Source: an uncultured Pseudomonadota bacterium (GTDB lineage: Bacteria > Pseudomonadota > Gammaproteobacteria > Burkholderiales > SG8-39). From it: 64,000 nt of DNA. The position numbers and the translations under genes are program-made. Location of the stretch: assembly GCA_903921325.1 (NCBI GenBank), contig CAIXPL010000028.1, forward strand, positions 135,829 through 199,828, read 5' to 3'. This document shows positions 58,769 through 64,000 of this stretch, one piece after another (the stretch's first letter is position 1; every line of letters begins with the position of its first letter). The notes under the pieces are model-generated. The model ran no database searches, was not told the origin of the DNA, and saw nothing but the letters and a program-made list of their open reading frames with translations.

Positions 58769-58899
58769 TTGACTCCCGCTAAGGCAAGTGCCCCTCACCT
58801 AATCTCGATCCCTGCTGGCAGGACCCGCACCCTGATGCTACGCTTTGCGCCTGCGAGCGGCGCTGACGCTCACACCAGCATAGTCCACGGGTTACCGAA

Positions 58900-61800
58900 T
58901 TGAATCCCGAAAATACCCCAAGCAACGATCGTAGTGGTTCCGAAGCGCAAATCCGCGCCCGTCTCTGCGGACTCCTGAACTATATCGAACAGGTCGAGCG
59001 GCTGCGGCTCAAACCGGCACTGGTTGTGCCGGTGGAACACTACTGCGCCTGGGAAGAGGAACTGGTCGGATTGCCCGGTCTTGCCCTCGGACCGAGCCCC
59101 ACAGGGCAGGCACCGGCAGCGGGGCGTCGCGGTGAAGCCTGGCTTCATTTTGCCTGCCCGCCAGGGCAGGCGGGCTCGCCGCAGGACCGAACACGTGAAG
59201 CCTATGACCGGCTGTTCTCGTTGCATCAGTCGATCGATGCCTCGGGGGCGCAGACGCCGCTTGAACTTATCTGGGGCGTCGGTATTTTTCTGTGGAACCA
59301 TCCCAACGGCCAGGCGATCGCCTATCCGCTCATCACGCAACAAGTGGAGGTTCGACTCGACCGCGCCACGCTCGCACTGGAAGTGCTGCCACGTGCGCGC
59401 GCGCCGGTGTTCGAGTCGGCACCGTTCGTCGCCTTGCGCCATCCGGCAATCTCCAATGTCGAAAAAGCGTGGCGCACTGATCCGGCGTTGTCGCGCGGCG
59501 TCTTCTCCCCGTTCAACCATGCCGGATTGAATGGCTTTCTGCAGACCTGTGTGCAGGCGCTCGGGCCGGAGGCGCGGCTCTGGCGCGGCCGTGACGAGGG
59601 CAGCGGCACACCAGGGTTACCCAGTCTTGAGCACACCCCGATCATTACCGATAGCTGGGTGATATTCGCGCGTAAACGTTCGACCTCTACGTTGATCGAT
59701 GATGTCGATCGTCTGCGCGATCAGATACAGGCCGGCCGCAGCATCCCGGGTGGCGCGCGTGCGCTGGTAAGCGCGCACCATGACGCCGAGTTGAGCGCGG
59801 TGGACGCCGGCGACCAGCCCGCGGCGCCGCGTCCGGTGTTTTTCCCCAAACCATTCAACGACGAACAGCTGTCGATTGCCGGCAAGCTCGCCACCGCCAA
59901 CGGCGTCGTGGTGCAAGGCCCGCCGGGTACCGGCAAGACTCACACCATCGCCAACATCATTTGCGACACTCTGGCCAACGGTGGCCGGGTATTGGTCACC
60001 TCCAAAGGGGAATCGGCGCTTGCAGTGCTGCGTGGCCATCTGCCGGAGTCCCTGCGCCCGCTCGCCGTCGCCCTGCTGACCGATGAACACGACGGCACCC
60101 GGCAGTTTGAGCGCGCCATTCAGACCATCGCTGCGGCCGTTGCGCGCATCAATCCACAGGTGATGGAACGGCGCATCGAAGCACTCACTTCGCAGTGTGT
60201 CGCGCTACGACAGCGGATCGACGCCATCGATTCTGAACTCGACCGCGCTGCGCGGCCGTTTTTCCTGCCCATCGTGCATCATGGCAAATCGCTTACCGCG
60301 GCTGATCTGGCGCACTGGGTGAGACTCGAACGCGATCGTCACCACTGGCTCGATGATCACCTGCCCAACGGGTTCACCGCACCGGCGATTGACCCCGCAG
60401 ACATTGATCGCCTGCGCGAATTGCGCCGCCGGCTGGGGCAGGATCTGCTCGCAACCGGACCTGTGACCGAGGTGCCCCCGACGACCGACTGGCCTGATGT
60501 TTCGGTGATGGCAGGCATACATGTCGATCTGACCCAGGCCCGCCAAATCGAACAGGTAATGGTGAAGGAGGGTATGCCCGTTCTGCCGGCCGATACGCTG
60601 CGCGCTTCGCAGCGCTTGCGGGCGCTGTCCAACCGCGCATTGAAAGCCCAGGACATGCTCAAAGGCATCGAGCCTCGACCGAGCTTCCAGGGGCGCTTGC
60701 TCGCGCTCGCGCGAGCCGAGGGCGAAGCGGCATTGAGCCGTGTCGATGGTCTGGTAAAGGAAACCCTCGCGCTCGATAGAGATCGTCAGAGCTTCATCAG
60801 TCACCCTGTCTCGCTACCCCATGAGGCGGAGCTGGACCGCGGCTTCATCGATGCGGTGGCACGCGCCTGTCACGGGCGCCACCCGCTCGGGCCGCTTCGC
60901 ATCGGCAACGCGCAGTTGCGTCGATGGTTGCAAACGCTCAAGGTGTCAGGCCTCAAACCCACTACCCAAGCCGAATGGCAGCACATTGCCAAGTGGCTCG
61001 AACTCTGTAAACACATTCGGGTGCTGGTCGCACAGTGGGGCGCGCTCACACAATCAGGGCTTGAACCAGAGCAGGAATCGTTCGATGCCTATTTGGCCGT
61101 GGCGCAACAGGTCACCAGCGTTCGCACGCTTGCCATCGAAATCGAACCCGAGCTGCGGGCATCGGTGACCGAGTTGTTTGGGGAATCATTTGCCGCCGAC
61201 ATGATCGGTGTCGGTGTAGCCGAGCTGTTGCAGTTGCGCCTGGTCATTGAACGCAACCAGCAGCGCATGCGGGCGTTGCAGGCGATGCAAGGTGTTGCCC
61301 GTCTGATCGATCGGCTCGGCAGCCTTCCCGATGACGCCGCAACCCGGATGCGTGAACTGCTCACCGGCATTCTGGGTGATCCAGAGTTCTCGGTCGCGGT
61401 CGTGGCTGATCGCTGGACCTCGCTGGTCACGCGCATCCGCGCGATCGCCGCGCTTGCGCCGCAACTGGCCGAATTGCGGAAGATCACCGAGCGGATCGAG
61501 CAAGCGGGTGCGCCACGCTGGGCGAACGCACTGCGCAAGGTGCCGGTCACCGGGCCGGATGATCCTTTGTTGCCCGAACACTGGCTCGAATCCTGGCAAT
61601 GGCACCAGGCCTTGCAGTACCTGCGGCTGATCGACAATTCCACCCAGCTTGCCCGCCTGCAACAGGAGCGCAGTGAAACGGTGGAAGAGTACAACCTGGT
61701 CGAGCAGCGTCTGGTCGAGCAGCGGGTGTGGCAACGCTTGCATCAAAACGCGCCGCCGCGCGTCACCGCGGCGCTGCAGGCCTATCTCAACGCGATCCAG

Positions 61801-63201
61801 CAGCTGACACTGACCACAGGGCCGCGCGCCGAACGCCACCGCGTCGAAGCCCGTGCGGCCATGCAAGCAGCGCATGCGGCGGTGCCGTGCTGGATCATGC
61901 CGCATTGGCGGGTGTCGGAGACACTGCCTTCGCGTCTGGGCAGTTTCGATCTGGTGATCATTGATGAGGCGAGTCAGTCCGATTTATGGTCGCTGCCCAG
62001 CCTGCTCAGAGGCCGCAAGATGATCGTGGTTGGCGATGACCGGCAAGTCTCGCCTGAACCGATTGAACTCACCGAGGAGCGGATCGCAGCCTTGCGCAGT
62101 GAGTATCTGAACGATCAGCCATTCTCCGATCAAATGAGTCCGGAGCGATCAATCTATGACCTGGCGCGAGTCGTGTTTTCCTCCAATGCGGTCATGCTGC
62201 GCGAGCACTTTCGCTGCGTGCGTCCGATCATTGAATTTGCGCGTCGCGAGTTCTATGACAACGATCTTGTCCCGCTGCGCGTACCGCGCGCCTCAGAGCG
62301 GATTGAGCCTTCGCTGGTCGATCATTTTCTCGTCGATGGCCGGATGACTGGTCAGGTAAACGAAGCCGAGGCCGCCTTTGTGGTGCAGGAAGTCAGGCGG
62401 ATTCTCGACGACCCGCTGCTCACCGATCGCACCATCGGGGTGGTGTCGCTGCATGGCAGCGCACAGGCCCGTCTGATTTTTGAGCAATTGCGGGCCCAGG
62501 TGCCGGCGCGTGATCTCATCGAGCGGCAGTTCACCGCCGGCGATGCGCGTGCGTTCCAGGGCAAGGAGCGCGACATCATGCTGCTGTCCATGGTCACCGA
62601 CAGTCAGTGGTCAACGCGCGTCGACAGTCCGGCTGAGGCGCAAGCGTTCAACGTCGCCGCCAGTCGTGCCCGCGATCAAATGATCCTGGTGCGCTCGGTC
62701 GACTTGCCAGGACTTGAGCCGGGCGATCTGCGCGCCCGCCTGATTGAGCATTTCGCGCAGCCACGGCGCGAAGTGCCGCCCAGTGTCCCGGGGGCACTGC
62801 GCGCGGCGTGCCGCACGGTCTTTGAACGCATGATTTTCGATCGACTCACTGCACGTGGCTATCGCGTGGTTCCGCACGTCGAGGCCGGTGAGTCAACCAT
62901 CAATCTGGTTGTCGAAGGTCGTGCCGATCGGCGACTCGCCATTGAATGTGACGGCGACGGCGCGCAGGACCTGGCCGCATGGCGCCAATCACTGGCACGC
63001 CAGCGCGTACTGGAACGGGCAGGCTGGACGGTATGGCGGGTATTTGCGGCGAGCTTCGCCATCAATACCCAGGCCGGTCTGACCACCTTGCAAGAACTGC
63101 TCGATTCACTGGGCATTGAACCGATCGCATCAGGTTCAACTCCGGCCGCCCGGCAAATCGAAAGTGACGCAGCGCCGCGCGCCTCGGACTCGGTCCATTA
63201 G
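58900..63201 (+). CDS. Large SF1 DNA/RNA helicase with C-terminal Vsr/MTES_1575-like nuclease domain
   Basis: A 1433-residue protein starting at TTG 58900 (no better start in frame). An N-terminal ~330-residue region of unknown fold precedes Walker A 'VVQGPPGTGKTHTIANII' (~residue 338). A helical insertion of ~650 residues separates it from 'LVIIDEASQSDLWSLPSLL' (~1018) and 'MIVVGDDRQVSPEPIELT'. 'AFQGKERDIMLLSMV' (~1217) and 'FNVAASRARDQMILVRS' (~1250) are the late helicase motifs of DNA2/NAM7-type proteins. The last ~110 residues ('RRLAIECDGDGAQDLAAWR', 'RQRVLERAGWTVWRVF') resemble the Vsr/MTES_1575 endonuclease fold, but the Asp usually found in 'IDLVV' is Asn ('INLVVEG'). Single-gene helicase-nuclease proteins of this kind have been proposed as phage-defence genes; role here is inferred. 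Confidence 0.83.
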   Translation: MNPENTPSNDRSGSEAQIRARLCGLLNYIEQVERLRLKPALVVPVEHYCAWEEELVGLPGLALGPSPTGQAPAAGRRGEAWLHFACPPGQAGSPQDRTREAYDRLFSLHQSIDASGAQTPLELIWGVGIFLWNHPNGQAIAYPLITQQVEVRLDRATLALEVLPRARAPVFESAPFVALRHPAISNVEKAWRTDPALSRGVFSPFNHAGLNGFLQTCVQALGPEARLWRGRDEGSGTPGLPSLEHTPIITDSWVIFARKRSTSTLIDDVDRLRDQIQAGRSIPGGARALVSAHHDAELSAVDAGDQPAAPRPVFFPKPFNDEQLSIAGKLATANGVVVQGPPGTGKTHTIANIICDTLANGGRVLVTSKGESALAVLRGHLPESLRPLAVALLTDEHDGTRQFERAIQTIAAAVARINPQVMERRIEALTSQCVALRQRIDAIDSELDRAARPFFLPIVHHGKSLTAADLAHWVRLERDRHHWLDDHLPNGFTAPAIDPADIDRLRELRRRLGQDLLATGPVTEVPPTTDWPDVSVMAGIHVDLTQARQIEQVMVKEGMPVLPADTLRASQRLRALSNRALKAQDMLKGIEPRPSFQGRLLALARAEGEAALSRVDGLVKETLALDRDRQSFISHPVSLPHEAELDRGFIDAVARACHGRHPLGPLRIGNAQLRRWLQTLKVSGLKPTTQAEWQHIAKWLELCKHIRVLVAQWGALTQSGLEPEQESFDAYLAVAQQVTSVRTLAIEIEPELRASVTELFGESFAADMIGVGVAELLQLRLVIERNQQRMRALQAMQGVARLIDRLGSLPDDAATRMRELLTGILGDPEFSVAVVADRWTSLVTRIRAIAALAPQLAELRKITERIEQAGAPRWANALRKVPVTGPDDPLLPEHWLESWQWHQALQYLRLIDNSTQLARLQQERSETVEEYNLVEQRLVEQRVWQRLHQNAPPRVTAALQAYLNAIQQLTLTTGPRAERHRVEARAAMQAAHAAVPCWIMPHWRVSETLPSRLGSFDLVIIDEASQSDLWSLPSLLRGRKMIVVGDDRQVSPEPIELTEERIAALRSEYLNDQPFSDQMSPERSIYDLARVVFSSNAVMLREHFRCVRPIIEFARREFYDNDLVPLRVPRASERIEPSLVDHFLVDGRMTGQVNEAEAAFVVQEVRRILDDPLLTDRTIGVVSLHGSAQARLIFEQLRAQVPARDLIERQFTAGDARAFQGKERDIMLLSMVTDSQWSTRVDSPAEAQAFNVAASRARDQMILVRSVDLPGLEPGDLRARLIEHFAQPRREVPPSVPGALRAACRTVFERMIFDRLTARGYRVVPHVEAGESTINLVVEGRADRRLAIECDGDGAQDLAAWRQSLARQRVLERAGWTVWRVFAASFAINTQAGLTTLQELLDSLGIEPIASGSTPAARQIESDAAPRASDSVH

Positions 63202-63204
63202 AGG

Positions 63205-64000
63205 CTAGCGCGTCGCCTGTGCAATGATCTGCCAGAGGCGGTTACCCGTTGTTGGCATCTCGACATGCCGCACACCCAGGTGCGACAGGGCGTCGACGAT
63301 GGCGTTCACCACCACCGCAAGCGCCGGCGTGGTGCCGCCCTCGCCGCCGCCGCGTACACCCAGCGGATTGGTGGGTGAGGGAATTTCCATCAATTCGACA
63401 TCAAACAAGGGAAAGTCATCGGCCCGTCCAATGGCATAGTCCATCAGCGATGCCGACAGCATCTGACCGGTAGCACGGTCATAGTGCGCCTTTTCAAAAA
63501 GGGCCTGGGTGGCACCTTGCACAAACCCCCCATGGCTCTGACCATGCAGGATGAGAGGGTTGATCGCACGCCCTACATCATCGACCGCTGACAGGCGCAC
63601 GATGCGTGCAACGCCTGTTTCGGCATCGACTTCAACCTCGCAGACTTGTGCCCCATAGGGAAATCCGGGCTCGCCCATCTTGTGCACGTGGCTTGCCGCC
63701 AGCGCGCCGCGTAACTCCTCCGGCAGGTCGGTGCGTTCCATCGCAGCCTGAGCCACCCTGTAGAGATCCACTGAGCGATCGGTGCCACTGAGCCGGAACT
63801 TTCCACTCTCGAACGCGATGTCATCGCTGGCCACTTCGAGCAGGTGCGCGGCGATGCGCTTGCCACGCTCGATGATCTTGTCGCTGGCATACCCCATGGC
63901 AATGCCGGCCATGCGCATGGACCGCGCCGAATGCGAGCCACCGCCCTCGCGCACGATCCGGGTGTCACCCGTGATCAGGCGTATGTCTTCAATCGGCTGG
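63205..64000 (-). CDS. Xanthine dehydrogenase/CO dehydrogenase-type molybdopterin large subunit, C-terminal part (5' end outside window)
   Basis: The frame is open to the window edge, so the visible part is the last ~264 residues. It carries 'REGGGSHSARSMRMAGIAMG', a normal CoxL/XdhB internal segment, 'YGAQVCEVEVDAETGVARI' in outline, 'DDVGRAINPLILHGQSHGG' and 'NPLGVRGGGEGGTTPALAVV' with the catalytic-type Glu in GGGEGG. This is a second CoxL-type protein, distinct from that at 18322. The gene ends four bases from the helicase stop in convergent orientation. Whether it has medium and small subunit partners upstream cannot be seen. Confidence 0.88.
   Translation of the reverse strand, partial: QPIEDIRLITGDTRIVREGGGSHSARSMRMAGIAMGYASDKIIERGKRIAAHLLEVASDDIAFESGKFRLSGTDRSVDLYRVAQAAMERTDLPEELRGALAASHVHKMGEPGFPYGAQVCEVEVDAETGVARIVRLSAVDDVGRAINPLILHGQSHGGFVQGATQALFEKAHYDRATGQMLSASLMDYAIGRADDFPLFDVELMEIPSPTNPLGVRGGGEGGTTPALAVVVNAIVDALSHLGVRHVEMPTTGNRLWQIIAQATR

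Overview
The window is a high-GC chromosomal segment with dense short-spaced genes on both strands. It has no rRNA, no recognisable tRNA, no transposase or integrase and no CRISPR array. The content points to a betaproteobacterium, most likely Burkholderiales (Alcaligenaceae/Comamonadaceae-like). The signs are six orphan Bug/TctC-type periplasmic receptors with no TctA/TctB membrane genes, several CaiB/BaiF CoA-transferases and luciferase-like (LLM) flavin oxidoreductases, and a recC-recB-recD operon. This assignment is inferred from gene content only.

Layout. 1-6.8 kb: the end of modC, a cupin, a phospholipase-D-type cardiolipin synthase, a lone ABC substrate-binding protein, an N-carbamoyl-D-amino-acid hydrolase-like nitrilase overlapping a PPK2 polyphosphate kinase, and a two-gene chromate transporter. 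6.9-12.8 kb: a hydrolytic cluster (metal amidohydrolase, cyclic amidase of the dihydropyrimidinase/allantoinase type, M20 deacylase), a Bug receptor and a membrane diguanylate cyclase. 12.8-20.6 kb: a quinone oxidoreductase, two Bug receptors, a CaiB/BaiF transferase, a RidA-like protein and an orphan xanthine-dehydrogenase/CoxL-type large subunit. 20.6-30.1 kb: a 20-bp tandem repeat, then recC-recB-recD with overlapping stops and starts. 30.1-36.6 kb: a cupin, then a DSF (diffusible signal factor) quorum-sensing locus. 36.7-49.6 kb: catabolic or accessory operons mixing Bug receptors, an amidohydrolase, four LLM oxidoreductases, a cytoplasmic NMT1-like binding protein, a CaiB/BaiF transferase and a MetE-like zinc methyltransferase, ending with arfB. 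49.7-58.8 kb: a minus-strand operon of small unknown protein, amidohydrolase and FAD monooxygenase, with an Asp/Glu-racemase-like gene downstream; then a Bug receptor, a second MetE-like enzyme, a GYF_2-RDD membrane protein, an MFS transporter and an alpha/beta hydrolase. 58.9-64 kb: a 1433-residue SF1 helicase with a C-terminal Vsr/MTES_1575-like nuclease domain, and the 3' part of a second CoxL-type subunit.

The most striking locus is 30.7-36.6 kb. An rpfF DSF synthase keeps both catalytic glutamates at residues 141 and 161. It is flanked by two different hybrid histidine kinases whose extreme N-termini both resemble the short juxtamembrane segment of RpfC before a multi-span membrane domain. 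One kinase lies upstream in the same direction and the other is convergent with rpfF, as rpfC is in Xanthomonas. A synthase with two distinct RpfC-like sensors and no RpfG or RpfR in view is the best candidate for an undescribed signalling arrangement here.
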